Source: Lophius americanus
Lineage: Eukaryota > Chordata > Actinopteri > Lophiiformes > Lophiidae
Direction: 5' to 3'
Assembly (NCBI GenBank): GCA_037951165.1
Contig: JBBDHG010000063.1
Location: forward strand, 2,170,001 to 2,234,000
Length of the DNA: 64,000 nt
Part shown: in pieces, positions 11,885 to 23,189 of the stretch
Numbering within the stretch: the stretch's first letter is position 1
How the letters are laid out: every line of letters begins with the position of its first letter
Translations under genes and position numbers: made by a program
Notes under the pieces: generated by a model
Databases searched by the model: none
Told to the model about the DNA's origin: nothing
The model's input: the letters and a program-made list of their open reading frames with translations, nothing else

Positions 11885-12200
11885 AGATTTATGTGGATAA
11901 AAGTTTCTTGTCAGTAACTTCCCATCCAAAAGTCCAGTTGTGTCCAAATTTGGCTCGTATGAATCGAAGGAATAAGGAATTATGTCTTGTTTCATTACTG
12001 AGCTCAGAAAATGTTTTAACTGTATATATATTCATTATTGAGTCACTATGAGATCTGATCTTACAGCATATTGCTTTTATCATAGAAATAGTTAGGTTGA
12101 ATCATCAAGGACTGTTAGAGATACTGTGAGATTATTAATGAGTAACATTTCATTAATGGAGTTCAGTTGCCTGTACAACAGAGGGGATTGGCATCCAAGG
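11885..12200 (+). repeat. Unnamed dispersed repeat 'R1', copy 3
   Basis: 'gtccaaatttggctcgtatg' near 11944 resembles 'gtccaaatttagctcacatg' near 35028. 'catagaaatagttaggttga' and 'gagattattaatgagtaaca' near 12082-12150 resemble the 3150-3205 segment, followed by 'tgtacaacagaggggattgg' near 12171. It ends about 375 bp upstream of the shisal2a start codon. Confidence 0.55.
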
Positions 12201-12319
12201 AGGAACAGCATTCTCTCTCACGCGGGGGGTTCTGGAAAATGTCAATCATATTACTGAAAAAAAAAAACACAAGCCAATTGAATAATTCCAAATTAAGAGA
12301 TGAACTTCTGATGTCGGAC

Positions 12320-12574
12320 TGGAGGACATGGCGCTTCTGTGGAGTAAGGCCACGTGTTCGCGTGAGTGAGAGAGGAGGAAGGAGGCTGCTCCAGCTCTCC
12401 TCTCGTCCCTGCTGGGAAATTCCTCGGATGGAGAAAGACGCAGACTTTGCTCTGAGTGAGCTGAGAGCACATGCACACGGAGGATTTCCGCACTTTAATC
12501 CTCTGGATCATTAGAGGATCTTCTTCTTCTTCTTCTTCTTCTTCTTCTTCTTTCTTTCGCTCCCCTCCTGCAGG
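12320..12574 (+). promoter_or_regulatory. shisal2a: Probable shisal2a promoter/5' leader
   Basis: GC content and CpG frequency rise here relative to the flanks (for example 'ggccacgtgttcgcgtgagt'), with an E-box-like CACGTG at about 12351-12356. The last 55 bases are a (TTC)10 tract followed by 'gctcccctcctgcag' and one G before the ATG, so the segment is either transcribed leader or a 3' splice site. An ATG at 12428 opens a 28-codon upstream frame ending in TAG at 12512-12514. The start of transcription cannot be placed. Confidence 0.45.
12521..12550 (+). repeat. (TTC)10 microsatellite next to shisal2a ATG
   Basis: Ten uninterrupted TTC units ending 24 bases before the shisal2a start codon. 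GAA.TTC tracts can form triplex DNA. On the sense strand the tract is pyrimidine-rich and directly precedes an AG, so it could serve as a polypyrimidine tract. Confidence 0.95.
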
Positions 12575-13726
12575 ATGGACGCTGAATGCAGCAGCTATTA
12601 CGACGCTGATGGTGCGTTTGTGGACGGATTCTCCTGCCCCAGACCTGGAAACGCAGCAGCTGCTGTTTACTGCTGCGGCTTTAATGACGTGAAGTACTGC
12701 TGTGATGACTCCAACAGTTTCTTCCCCTATGAGTACGGATACATGTGGTGGCTGAGGTAAAAACAATCATTAAAAAAAAACTTATTTACATTGTATTCTC
12801 AAATTGTCCAGTAATTGTATGATACAAATTTTCCCGATACCGCTTGAAAACCTCTGTGTTTCTTTATCTGAGTGTTTAAATCCAAGGAGAAACAATTTCG
12901 ATCACACGCGAGAAAAATATTATTTGTATTGAATCTATTTTTGGGTCACTTGTGGGTAATTTCCTGCATCTTTTTTTATAAGTTAAGTGTAATATTTCAC
13001 CCTATATTATGCTGTGTTTCCCCATAGTTGTTTATCCCCTTTCAGTATTCCCTGTCTCTTCTCTTCTCTTCTCTTCGCTTCTCAGTATTGGCGCTCTGGT
13101 TGGTCTGTCCATTGCAGCTGTGGTCCTCCTTGCTTTCCTCATAACTGTTTGCGTCCTCTGCTACCTTTTCATCTCCACCAAACCCAGTCGCCTTGACAAT
13201 GGACTGCCCCTCAGAGCTCAAGGTGAGTGTGTGTGTCTCACAAGGAGACCGTGCTGATATGAAATTCATCAGGAGAGACAGACCATGAAGTAAAGATAAA
13301 AGTTTGTGACAACAGTTTACATGTCATAATAAGTCTGTCAGAAAGTCTTGCTGCTTTGACTCCTATGTATTCCCAAACGGAGTCTGGATACAGTTGGTGG
13401 TGGCGGCTGAAGAATCTGCTTAGACCAATGAATGATTCAATTGACGGATCTGCAAGGACTGGGAGGAGATGTTGAGGTCCTGCACACCAGCAGAATGAAA
13501 AAAAACTGGATGAATGATGAGAGTTATATTTAAGATTACAGGCTAATAATGAAAGATTACAGGCTAATAATGAAAGTGTGCCACCGTGTTATTGGGTGGC
13601 CAGCTGAGGATGTAGACAAAGTATGTGTCAAGGTTAGAACGATGGAGTAGTTTGGGACTGTGACTGTTGAATTTTAGCTTGAGCTTCAATTGTTCCTGTC
13701 TTTCTGCAAATAAGCAGCACTCTCTG

Positions 13727-13766
<40 letters not shown>

Positions 13767-13979
13767 ACCTCTGTGCAATATTTCCCATGCTTTTCAGGAG
13801 ATGCCCGTGAAGGACCCAGTAATACCAGATCTACCAGTGCCACTGGTCCACAGGGATTTAGAAAACACTTGATGAGCAGGAAGCTGGACTGTGACAACCA
13901 GCCACAGGACCCTGACATCCTGTTCCAGAGGTGTTTCCCAGCAAACCTCAGTAGCGTTAAAGTGGAAAGTCCCCCATAG
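12575..13979 (+). CDS. shisal2a: Shisa-like protein 2A (three exons)
   Basis: Exons 12575-12756, 13086-13222 and 13798-13979; all four splice sites are canonical and the phases join cleanly to a 166-residue protein ending in TAG. The short extracellular part (residues 1-60) has cysteines at 5, 21, 33, 34, 42 and 43, including the double-Cys pairs typical of Shisa proteins. It ends FFPYEYGYMWWL and runs straight into one membrane segment at about 61-86 (IGALVGLSIAAVV...). The cytoplasmic tail is poorly conserved. The FSCPRPG and YMWWLSIGAL blocks match remembered SHISAL2A (FAM159A) better than SHISAL2B. No signal peptide is seen, so it is probably type III. The start has a strong context (aggATGG). 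Introns are 329 and 575 bp; intron 2 carries a repeat and a C35 tract. Molecular function is not established; family membership is confident. Confidence 0.93.
13390..13500 (+). repeat. Dispersed repeat 'R2' in shisal2a intron 2
   Basis: 'ggtggtggcggctgaagaa', 'aatgaatgattcaattgac' and 'ggatctgcaaggactgggag' match 57475-57550 with few differences. The continuation 'cacaccagcagaatg' matches 'cataccagcagtatt' at 57744. At the second locus an (ATA)n repeat is inserted between these halves, so this copy shows the empty state. Confidence 0.75.
13533..13574 (+). repeat. Exact 21-bp tandem duplication
   Basis: 'agattacaggctaataatga' plus one A (21 bases) occurs twice head to tail at 13533-13553 and 13554-13574 with no mismatch, indicating a recent duplication inside shisal2a intron 2. 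Confidence 0.95.
13732..13766 (+). repeat. Poly(C) tract of 35 bases
   Basis: Thirty-five consecutive C in shisal2a intron 2, ending 31 bases before the exon 3 acceptor. In the transcript it would be a C35 run close to the polypyrimidine region. In DNA the G-rich strand could form quadruplexes. The exact length in an assembly is unreliable for such a tract. Confidence 0.95.
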
Positions 13980-15429
13980 GCCATTTAGAGACTTGTTTTT
14001 TAAGAGTGGTACTAGTGGTCAAGGGGTCCAAAAAACAAATAACCTGCAAGTAGACAGCTCTAACAGTGTGTCATAATGACACTTGGAACTGTAATTTGCA
14101 GGGTTGGGTGATTATGGGAGTTGTGAGGGTGCAGTTTTTTTTTTAACAGTAATGTGAATAACTTAGAAGAAAGGTATTCTAGACTAAACAAAGCACATAC
14201 ATTAAGGGCTCTGGAAAGCCTTAAAGGCTGTCTTCATGCACTGCAATCATCGCACCTTCATGACTTTATACCTATCAGCAACATGTAGCTGTAATTATAA
14301 TCCTGTTAATGGAATTTGATTACCTACTACTGTGAGGAGAATGTTCATGCCTTTCTTCAAGAAAACCAAAGATCATTAAGGGATCCTAGGTAGGCTACGG
14401 GGCAAATGCAAAAGTGGGTGACCTTGGCCCGATTTACATTTAGAATGTATCGTTTGGACCGCAGGGATGTAAAATCGGGGACACGTAGATTTGTAACCAC
14501 ATCTGTCTCATTTCGCTCAGGGACTCAAGCATTTTCTTTGCAAGGATCACCATGTGATGAAATTTGTTCCAATGTTCTAAAGGATATAAGTTTACGTTCC
14601 CATAAATAAGGGACCTCTTGACGTCGAGGAAGATGTGGTGGGGACTCATTTTAACGGCAAAGACCAACAACAACCAATCTGCTTTCCTTCAAATGCAAAC
14701 CGCTGCCAGGGATTTCTTTTAATCAAAACAATGAAGTCTGAAAAACGCTCAGAGAATGTACATCTCAAACAAAGCCATGTCGCTAATACCTGAAGAATTG
14801 AAGAACTAATCTCCATGCTGAATAAAAACAACATGCTGTAACAGTGGTTTACGAGCTTTGATTAGATCAGAGAATTGTGTATACTCAGGAGCGTTCATGA
14901 TACGTGCATGAGGAGAACATCAGTGTGTGATTCATATCACCGCAACACACTTTGTCCATGACACCATGACGCATTTTCTTTACTTAAGTAATACCACCCA
15001 AATTCTTTGACGGTAGAAACCTTCTTGTAGAATGTTTTCATCATCAGTACTTTAATTGTAACAAACACTTTTTCCATAATGGCGGATTTTGTCTTTGTCT
15101 AGATTTAACTTCCACACACATATGAAATCCATTTGAAAGAATCAGAATCTGCCGAGTCAGCGACTTGGAGAACCCCTTCTGTTGTAGGACTGTACCTGTT
15201 GCCCCCTTTAAATTGATATTTTTAATCATACAGATCTAGACTTAAACTAGGATTCAGATCTGGTTCAAGTTGTGCATAATGTCGGAAAATCATGAGCTTG
15301 GAATGCTGCGATATTTTTCTTGGTCAATTACCATTACTATTACAAATGTTTTAAAAAATTGTATGGAAGCCCGTTTCTGAAAAAAAAAGAGAGATTCCGT
15401 CAGTCATTATATTTAGTTAGATTATTAAA
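13980..15429. other. shisal2a 3' flank, otherwise non-coding
   Basis: The first part should be shisal2a 3'UTR. The AATAAA at 14821-14826 is a possible polyadenylation signal about 840 bases after the stop. The ORFs here are short and unconvincing. Confidence 0.4.
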
Positions 15430-15870
15430 ATTATGACTAAATATCTCAAAATTAGGGTGCGGAAGCTTATTTTGAAATAATCTTCAATGTTGTTGGACAT
15501 TTGATTCAGCCTTGTGTCCCCCACCCACTCCCACTGCTTTGGAACATATGAAAAAATGACACATAGTTTATGCCATGTGGGAGTGATGTTTCTCATTATT
15601 TTGAGATGCCAAGTCCTTATTTTGAGATACGTAGGCATTATTTTGAGAGTATAAGTCATTATTTTGACATAGTAATACATTATTTTGACATAGTGATTAT
15701 TTGGAGATACTAAGTCATTATTTTACGTTTTAGGTCGGTATCTGGAGATAGTAAGTCAATATTTTGATGAGAGAATTTTTTTGACAGAGTAACTCTTTAT
15801 TTTGAGATAATAAATCATTATTTGAGATACTAAGTCATTATTTTGACATAGTCAGTCATTGGTCATTCTG
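15430..15870 (+). repeat. Degenerate ~22-bp tandem array
   Basis: Roughly a dozen imperfect units of 'agtaagtcattattttgaga' type, best preserved at 15590-15860, with internal variants ('ttttgacatagt', 'tatctggagatagt'). It is a diverged minisatellite with no coding potential. Confidence 0.85.
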
Positions 15871-15997
15871 GCAGAAAAGGGCTTCCGCAAAGAAAGGGTC
15901 TGATTTCAGTGTTAAAGAAAAAGGAAAAGTGATCCAGAGTCTGACTTTTTATCGGCCAAACTCTTTCTTTGCTCAAGATATTACCCTACACAAAATC

Positions 15998-16072
15998 ATC
16001 CTTTGTTTTTTACCACTCTGTGGTAAAAAACAAAGGATCACTTTTACCACTCTGTGGTAAAAAACAAAGGAT
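15998..16072. repeat. Perfect 19-bp-arm palindrome with a partial second copy
   Basis: Arms 15998-16016 and 16020-16038 are exact reverse complements around a 3-base loop. Immediately to the right, 16039-16072 repeats 'ttttaccactctgtggtaaa' and the right arm again. A fold-back followed by duplication would explain the structure. Confidence 0.95.
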
Positions 16073-16251
16073 GTAGGCGCATGATGTTGTGACTGTTGTT
16101 GTTTACTGTGAGAGAATGTGAGGTGTTGGATTCGTTGTTGGACCACCAGTGCAGATGAAAATCACAACGTGACTCAGAAAAAAAGCGTTGACAGCACGTT
16201 AATACTTAACAGTTTCTCCTCATCACATTTAATGAAGTAATTAAATGAATT

Positions 16252-16306
16252 AAGAGTATAAGTGTATTAATTCTTATTAATTAAGAATTACTACACTTAT
16301 ACTCTT
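16252..16306. repeat. ~55-bp near-perfect hairpin
   Basis: The outer 15-bp arms (16252-16266 and 16292-16306) are exact reverse complements. The interior is itself a 'taattctta' and 'taagaatta' inverted repeat with one unpaired base. It lies only 180 bp from the 15998 palindrome. Confidence 0.93.
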
Positions 16307-17754
16307 TGACCTTTTAACCAAATTTATAACAAAGGTCTCATTATTTACAGACATGTATAGTCTGTTGCAATGAAATGTCCTCAGGAAGGAATTGATCCAA
16401 AATGAGTGTAGACAAGAGAAAATAACTGTGTTTTACGAAATCTAGTGCAACGAGGGCGTCCCGCGTCGTTTCACTAAAAACCTGAACAAATGTGAACCTG
16501 TTCTTGTGTCTTATCAGATCTACAGGAAATTCGGATGACAGCCATCCCATCATAAAGAGCGAAACTCCATAGAATACAATGTCATTAAATTTCATACCAG
16601 CTTTTCTGCTACAGCTTGAAGAGTTCTCATATGTTTCTGTGTTTACTGTGTCTATGCAGTTGCTCTTTATGTACTAAATGTTCAGTTCTTTCTCAAAACT
16701 TTCAAGTGCCCTTGTTTTTTTAGAACTCAGTAGCTTTTTTGCAAGATGTACTGACTTGTATTTCTGAGGTTTTTCTTGTATACTGTAATGTCTGTAACTG
16801 AGCCCAAATCTGGGATCTGTTTTTTGTCTGCTTGGAATGTTCTTCATTAAAATGTACATAAATTAACCCTTCAAAGTGGAGGGCCTCATTCAATGGTGTG
16901 TCTTCTTCATGGTTTTTAGGCGGATCACTTTAGGGGTGACGTCCCTGTAAACCTCTCCTGACGTCCACGTACACCTCTCCACTGGCAGAAGCGTAAACCA
17001 ATCAACAAAGCTAAATATGACTGACATATAACTAAACACCTCATATATCGGAGCGTCCAGTAGGCGTACTTTTTCCAATTTGAACGTAATTTGTGAATTC
17101 CTCGGCCAGTTCAGCGACCGTAATATTACTTTGAATTTTTTTATTTTTATGAAATTCATGATATTTATTCATACATTTGGATTAATTTCGGGGCCCTTTG
17201 TAGCCCGGGCCCCTGGGCTCAAGCCCAGGGTAGCCCATGCATGAGTCCGTCCCAGCCCACAGCAGACTATCTGTTTTTTCTTTTGCCTTGTCGTCTGCAT
17301 CTTCCTGTGTCGCGCCAACCAACTGTATGTCTTCAGCTTTGCCACCTCCAATTCTGCCTCCTGTCTTTTGGTCAGAGCCGCCATCTCTAAACAAACAAAC
17401 AGGAGAGCTGGTCTCACTTCCATCTTCTTATCCTTTCCCTTCACTCTTTTCATATTTTATTTCCTTAATGCCTTTATCGATTTAATATCTTTGACACTTT
17501 TTATTGATGCTGAATGTCTTATCGTTGAAAAAGAAAAAGAGGACATTCGGCATTTCATGGAGAAAAGTCCATTTGATGATTTGATTAGCTCACCATTAAT
17601 GCCTTCATTATGATGTGAAATCTCTTAACTGTTTGGGTAAAGCATGTTTTTAGGAATCTATTTAATTCGTATTTACATGTCTTAATATGGAAAAAAAACA
17701 AAACAAGCCCCTAAAATCCTACTTATTGAATAAAACCTTTTCAGCGGCCATGGG
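16307..17754. other. Non-coding, no gene seen
   Basis: No conserved gene. A GC-rich 'tagcccgggcccctgggctc' segment near 17203-17235, with a short 'ccctgggct' and 'agcccaggg' inverted repeat, is probably the edge of a degraded DNA transposon. The overlapping minus-strand ORF 17169-17453 has a Lys/Arg-rich stretch but no domain I can name. Confidence 0.45.
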
Positions 17755-17900
17755 TAATGCCTCCTCCTCGGTGGCACTTAAACATGTGGTGTCCCCCGGG
17801 GCTCCATCCTTGGCCCCTTGCTCTTAAGCATACACATAGTGCCACCGGGTCTTATTATAAACAGGTTGAGCCAGTATGCAACATTTTTCAGTAAGAAACA
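17755..17900 (+). mobile_element. LINE reverse-transcriptase scrap, copy 1
   Basis: 'ggtaatgcctcctcctcggt', 'catgtggtgtcccccggggc', 'tccatccttggccccttgct' and 'tgccaccgggtcttattata' align with 37660-37770 and 31690-31805. The 37.7 kb copy translates to APLTCGAPQGCIHGPLVF and KLPLGNII, the GVPQGSILGPLLF-type motif of non-LTR (L2/CR1-like) reverse transcriptases. Only this motif region is present, and it is frameshifted. Confidence 0.65.
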
Positions 17901-20110
17901 GAGAGTAAAAATTAGCTCCAACAAACAGTTGAACAGGACATTGGGTTAAAATATTCGCATTTTGTCTCCCTACAGTAACAGACAGGGGTCGGGGTAGCGG
18001 TGATAAGGCGGACTGGATCTGTCATTATGGGAAGAATTTTTTTTTTTGTACACAACCAATCAACCACTGAAGATAAAATCATGTTTCCTAATAATATGAG
18101 AGGGTTTCCAGAAAGTACTTCAATAAATGGACATAATTTTGATGAGATCACCTTAGTGTTTGCTGTGACATTTAATAGTTTAATTATTCTGCATGGTGAT
18201 AAATAATGGAATGCACATATTGTATAAACTCACAATCACACCTATTTATTTTGGAATACAGACACACAATTGTTGAAGCTTTTGTTCTGACCTTGACAGC
18301 CATTTTTTTCTACAGCTTTTCAGTTGAAAGAGCACTCTCTACATGATTTGTTGTCAGAAAGGAATTAGTCTCCTTTTTACTGGATTCTGTTTGGATTCTT
18401 TGCTCGGACGTTGTTTTTCTCTCCGGAGGAACTATTTGACGAGCTCTACTAAACTGATGTTTGTATCCTTGGATTTGTGCAATCAGAATGCCAACTGAGT
18501 GAAAAAAAAGGACAATGCAACACTGAAATAAGTACAGTAATTAAGACAATTATTTGCAAACTGGTTAACAAATTACCCTCGCCAGGAGATGAACCTCAGT
18601 CCCCCTTAGATTCTGAATAACGGAGCCTTTTGTGGATTTTCATTGAAAGTGTTTTCAGCATTCCACTACTGATTACAGATGCAACTCAAACATGTTGCTG
18701 GCATGAGGATTTGCAGCATCTTAAAATAATTGTAATGGAGATTGCATGAAACCCACCCAGCCATCCACTATGTCGGTAGAAGACGCGAAGAAAGGAGAAT
18801 GTGATGGTTTAGTGAAAACCAAAGACATCTGTCTTCACTGTCATCCTTTCACTTCACTGATAGCCTTAAAAAGTAGCTGGAGCTGTTCTGAACATGTGAT
18901 ATACATATACATATAGACTATGTGGTAAAAAGACTGAGTGAAGAAGATGTCAGCGCCAACAAAAGGGTCTTGATCATTATACTTTCTATTATAAGTTTGG
19001 ATGATCTATTTCATGGCCTCACTATAAAGGATGTCCATGGCAGGAAAAGACAAATGCCTCGTCTCTCAATGACTATTTACTAGCAGCACTCAGCTCCAGT
19101 TCTGACACTGGAGATAGTGATGAATTCATCCCACATGACCGGATCTTCGCTGCCAGATTTACTGCACATTAATCTACAGATAGAGGGAAAGTATTGTATT
19201 TCTGAAATAGAGACCTTCCTCGCATATAAATTGCTTCAAATTGCACAGTGATGGCTTAATAAGCTAGAATAATGCAAAGTGCAAAATGAATGTGATGATT
19301 TGCTTCTAAAGCCCATTAGGGCTCATTACTGTCTCTTTCGTCCGTCATGTTACTGAGTTCAGGACATGTTCGTCCTCCTGGTGATGAATGGCCCTGACAG
19401 CAATTTCAGTTTGTGTGTCTGAGCTTGTGCACACGTTAAAAGACGATATAATTACCCGATATCGTATTTTAAAAAACAGCTCATAGTGTTCTGAATCTGC
19501 ACAGTAATTTGCAAGGATGTCATTACCCGGCCCTTTCTCGCTATATTATTTCCAGTATCAACCTACCACGAAATGAAATGCTACATGTAGGTACAACAAA
19601 GGATATTTTGGGGAGGATATTAAGACAACAAATACTCTTGATTTTGGGTTAGAGAAAAATGTTTTAAGTCACATGTTCTGGAAAACAGATCAAAACTAGA
19701 AAAAAGGGTTAATAGATCGCAAAACCTCCACCAAGGACTGAAACCTAAGTTTATTCCTCTTTCACTCTCCTCACTTGTTCAGCACATTGTTTATCTCTGC
19801 TCCACACTCCTAGACTTTCCAAAGTTTTTAAAGTTTACAATGAGCAACATATTGTCTATTTTATTCTATTCAGAGTGAAATGATCTGTATAGAAAATGAA
19901 GAGGTTTACTCTTCATGATGCCTGTTGGGACCTTTCCTATTCCTCTCCAGTTAACAGATGTTTCGTCTATTTTCTTTCGAGCCATCAGCACCCCCCCCCG
20001 AAAAATGCAATGCATTTTGGAAAAACTGCTTCCAATTTATGACAAATTCTGTGCCACAGTTGGCCACACAGATCACACATAAAAGACCCAAAGCCGGATG
20101 GAATACTTCT
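17901..20110. other. Non-coding, no gene seen
   Basis: AT-rich, with no credible ORF. A short 'aaaacctccaccaagg' word near 19722 belongs to the repeat family at 41640-42135 (opposite strand). Nothing else is recognised. Confidence 0.45.
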
Positions 20111-20114
20111 TTTA

Positions 20115-20200
20115 TAGAGAGACTGCGGCTCAGGAGGTAGAGTGCTCACCCACTTATCCAAGGATTGGGGGCTTGATCCCAGGCCCTTGCAGTTTTTGTT
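20115..20200 (+). repeat. tRNA-like SINE head
   Basis: 'gcggctcaggaggtagagtg' resembles a tRNA-type A box, and 'gggggcttgatcccaggc' resembles a B box about 40 bases later. This is the internal pol III promoter arrangement of a tRNA-derived SINE. The minus-strand element at 59380-59545 has the same arrangement. It is too diverged to be a functional tRNA gene. Confidence 0.6.
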
Positions 20201-21460
20201 TGGTTTAGTTTGTTAATTTGATAAGGACATACAGTAGCATCGGTTCTTCATCATTGGACAGTGCGCAAACCTCAGATGCACTGCCTTTAGTATTTATTGT
20301 GTTTAATGTTTCAAAATGAGGCTTTTAAAAGTTATCCTCCAAATAATTAACCACCTTCTTGCATACAAACTTCAGTATTCGCCAAAGCAACGTGTACACA
20401 GCGGTCAGAACGTCAGACATTAAAGTTGTTTTTGTGTTAATTACAAAAAGGCTGGTTTAGGGGTTTCTTAAGCAAGTGGAATATATAATACACCATGTTT
20501 ATGGCAGCTTTGGGTGCTGTGCCTGTTAAAGTCATTACTAAGTTTTTTCATAACTTTATATTTATATTTCACAATTTTGATTAACGTTTTATTGTAAGTC
20601 TCATCAAAATAATCAAAATTTTCATATCAAAAGTCCAATCAAAATATCATGAAATGTTTCTGTAACACATGTGTTTTTTTGAAGCAGTAAAAAAGCACGT
20701 CCGGCGGTGCATCATTTTTAAGTGTCTTTTGCAAACGATTCCGTTGTGTTGTGTTTTCTTCAGATCGTTTTTCTTGTGTTGTCAACTCGATGAAGACGTT
20801 TTTTTTATTTCCTTGTGCTTCGTTTATTTTTATGTGTTTTCTGAAGTTGCAATGCATTAGCGTTACGTACCTGTTAACAACTCTGCCCTCTGCCCGCATG
20901 CAGGGCAATTAAAACACCCACAATATGACCGCGGAACACTTTCTAACCCGGTCCAGTTCTGAAGCTAAACCAGTCCGTGCACAGAGGCGACCGTGTCTAG
21001 AGCTAAATCACTGCAATCGCTGCACTGCCACACTTTTAAATCATCTTGCTGTTTTATTGTTTTTATTCCCTTTTCATACTTTGAGCAGAGATTCCTATAA
21101 TATATTATCATTATTATTATTCATTTTATATTATTATTTTATATTACAGTTCATTTTAAATTTCGAAATGATTTCATTATTTATTGATCAAAATTGTTAT
21201 TTTCTTGCTACTGTGCTTGTTCAAATGATGACCAATAAAGTTCTTCTTCATCCAGACAAAGTGAAATCAACATATCATCAAGGCAAGAGGACGATTGTAG
21301 AATGCAATTTGCTATGCAATATGTTTCTTTAAAAGAAAAAAATCTATTTCAATTCTGTATTAAATTGTGTTTTCATTTAATGAGTTATTTGACCTTTATC
21401 CACCACTAATACTCTGAGGTTTAATGGTTGGCAGCGGTGGCCGAATCGCTGCCTCTTTGT
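20201..21460. other. Non-coding, no gene seen
   Basis: Mostly AT-rich, with a slightly CpG-richer patch at about 20690-21010. The 135-residue ORF at 20925-21332 becomes low-complexity hydrophobic (F, L, I, Y) after residue 45 and has no splice context. I do not call it a gene. Confidence 0.45.
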
Positions 21461-21462
21461 CC

Positions 21463-21780
21463 TCAAGGCTCCCTGTAGGCATCCTGTGTGTTGGCTCTTA
21501 TGACATTAGTCCAATCCATGACAAACAACATTGAACACACCATTAAAATGTCAACTGCCACTCTCATACTCCACAGAGTTTGATCTCTCTGAAAGGTGAA
21601 ATGGCGCCTGTAAATTCCCTGTTGGAGTGACTGTGAGCGTGATTGGTTTTCTGTCGGCCGTGTAATGAACTGGCAACGCATCCGGGGTGTTCCCTGCCTC
21701 TCACCCAATTTTGGCTTGGATAGGCTCCGGCCCCCATGACCCTGAAGAGCAGAAGCAGTCACAGATAAAGGATGGATGGA
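21463..21780 (+). repeat. SINE-like fish repeat, long copy
   Basis: The 3' half is clear: 'ggcgcctgtaaattccctgt', 'gtgtaatgaactggcaacgc', 'gggtgttccctgcctctcac', 'ggataggctccggcccccat', 'gaccctgaagagcagaagc' and a terminal 'ggatggatgga'. This is the same family as 8236-8520. The 5' half is diverged. Confidence 0.7.
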
Positions 21781-21888
21781 TGATCTCCATTAATTTCAAC
21801 CTGCTTTCAAGTGCTTGTTTTGCGCTTTGATCTCTGGGTTTCCTTTGCCAACCTATATAAACTCTGCATTACAGCACTGGAGATGATC

Positions 21889-22395
21889 TAATAATATAAT
21901 AATAATAATAATAATAATACATTTAATTTATAACGCAATTTACATTTGGATCTAATCTCAAAGGGCTTCAAGGTAAAAGCAGATAAAAGCATCAAGGAAA
22001 AATTAAAATAATAATTATATAAACATATGACCGAAAAGCAACAATGTTGATTAAAAGTTATAGGTTCTGCTAAAAAGGAAAGTTTAAAGTGCTTTTATAA
22101 AAGTCTAAGTCGTCTGTGGAGCCCTCGGATGGTTTGGGAGGGCATTCCTCAGATGAGGGGCAGCAGAACAGAAGGCCCGATCCCCCATGGCGTTGAGCTA
22201 AGTCAAGGAGAGAAGGAGGCTGTATGAGTGGGCAGAACGGAGGGATCGTGTTGAGGTTTGTGGGTTGAGTAGTTATTTTAGGTAGGGGGGTGCGTTGCCA
22301 TGGATGCGCTGGAGAGTGAGGAGAGAGATCTTATAATCAATCCTGCTCACCAGGATCCTTGCAGCACTATTTTGAACAAACTGGGGGTCAGCCGT
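21889..22395 (+). repeat. (ATA)n-headed dispersed repeat, longest copy
   Basis: The common head (ATA microsatellite, 'acatttaatttataacgca', 'tttacatttggatctaatc') is followed by about 380 further bases: 'gtggagccctcggatggttt', 'gggagggcattcctcagatg', 'gcagaacagaaggcccgatc', 'gttgccatggatgcgctgga', 'gatcttataatcaatcctg' and 'ttgaacaaactgggggtc'. I recall these words as a frequent teleost repeat. It shows what the shorter copies have lost. Confidence 0.75.
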
Positions 22396-22639
22396 CTTTA
22401 CGGCATCACTGACCCTCATTCTGTTGTGATTAAGGCTTTCCCAGAAGTCATGGATTTTCCAGGATATTAGGGTTTGAAGGTATCAGAGAAGTTACATTAT
22501 AACGATTAAAAATTGATGAATCCTTGTCCTGGAGAATAGCTTGTCAAGGGGAACACATCTTTTAGTTCTGGTAAAAAACAAACAAAAAAACAATAAATAC
22601 AGGACAAAATGAATACAATTCCAACAGGAATGAAAGAGA

Positions 22640-22800
22640 ACAAGATCCTGAACCCCAATCTGTTTCCCGGGCGATGCAGATTGCTGCCTTCAGTTCCTCA
22701 GGGATGGGTTAAATGCAGACAACCAATTTCGTTATGTTGTACTGCTTCTAGGATGGTGTGTGACTAGTAAAGGCTTCTTCTTCTTCTTCTTTTCTTCTCA
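22640..22800 (+). repeat. Retroposon 3' part with (TTC)n tail
   Basis: 'cagggatgggttaaatgcag', 'ccaatttcgttatgttgtac' and then (TTC)n. The same sequence block lies at 58245-58300 ('agatgggttaaatgcagaga', 'ttttgcgacgttgtactg'), where the tail is (ATT)n. It is probably the 3' end of a SINE or LINE family. Confidence 0.65.
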
Positions 22801-23189
22801 ATGTAATGTATGTAATAGCGCAGTGAAAGCTCCATCAACGTAATTGACTTCTGTAAAGGAAGGTGAGGACAGTAGTGTTAATGCATTCCTCTCATGGGGC
22901 CACGCAAAAGTTATGAAAAGAAAAGGCGAAGGTGAAGAAATTGCACATCCCAAAGATAAATAAAAAGAGGGTTCAAAGAGTTTCACAAGATGATGGCTGT
23001 TGATAATACCAGTATAGTGTGTCTTAAAATGATATGTGAAGTCACATACAGAGGCCACGACCCCCTCTTTGGTTCAAGGGTTTATTGTAGGCATCACACT
23101 TAATATAATATCTGCCAAATGTCAGTTTCTCCTTCAAAACCTACAGCATCAAAACACAAATCAAGTCAAATGAGTCAAAGACCTATGGT
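22801..23189. other. Non-coding, no gene seen
   Basis: Short spacer between repeats. The minus-strand ORF 22798-23058 has no recognisable features. Confidence 0.4.

Noticed and set aside
12293..12766. 157-residue minus-strand ORF
   Set aside because: Antisense to shisal2a exon 1, with a poly-Glu run from the (TTC) tract. The sense strand has the conserved protein.
17169..17453. 94-residue Lys/Arg-rich minus-strand ORF
   Set aside because: Possibly the N-terminal end of a degraded DNA transposon protein, but no motif I can name supports it.
20115..20200. Possible tRNA gene
   Set aside because: A- and B-box-like words are present but the cloverleaf stems do not pair; it fits a SINE head.
20925..21332. 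135-residue ORF
   Set aside because: Becomes low-complexity hydrophobic in AT-rich DNA; no domain, splice site or repeat identity.
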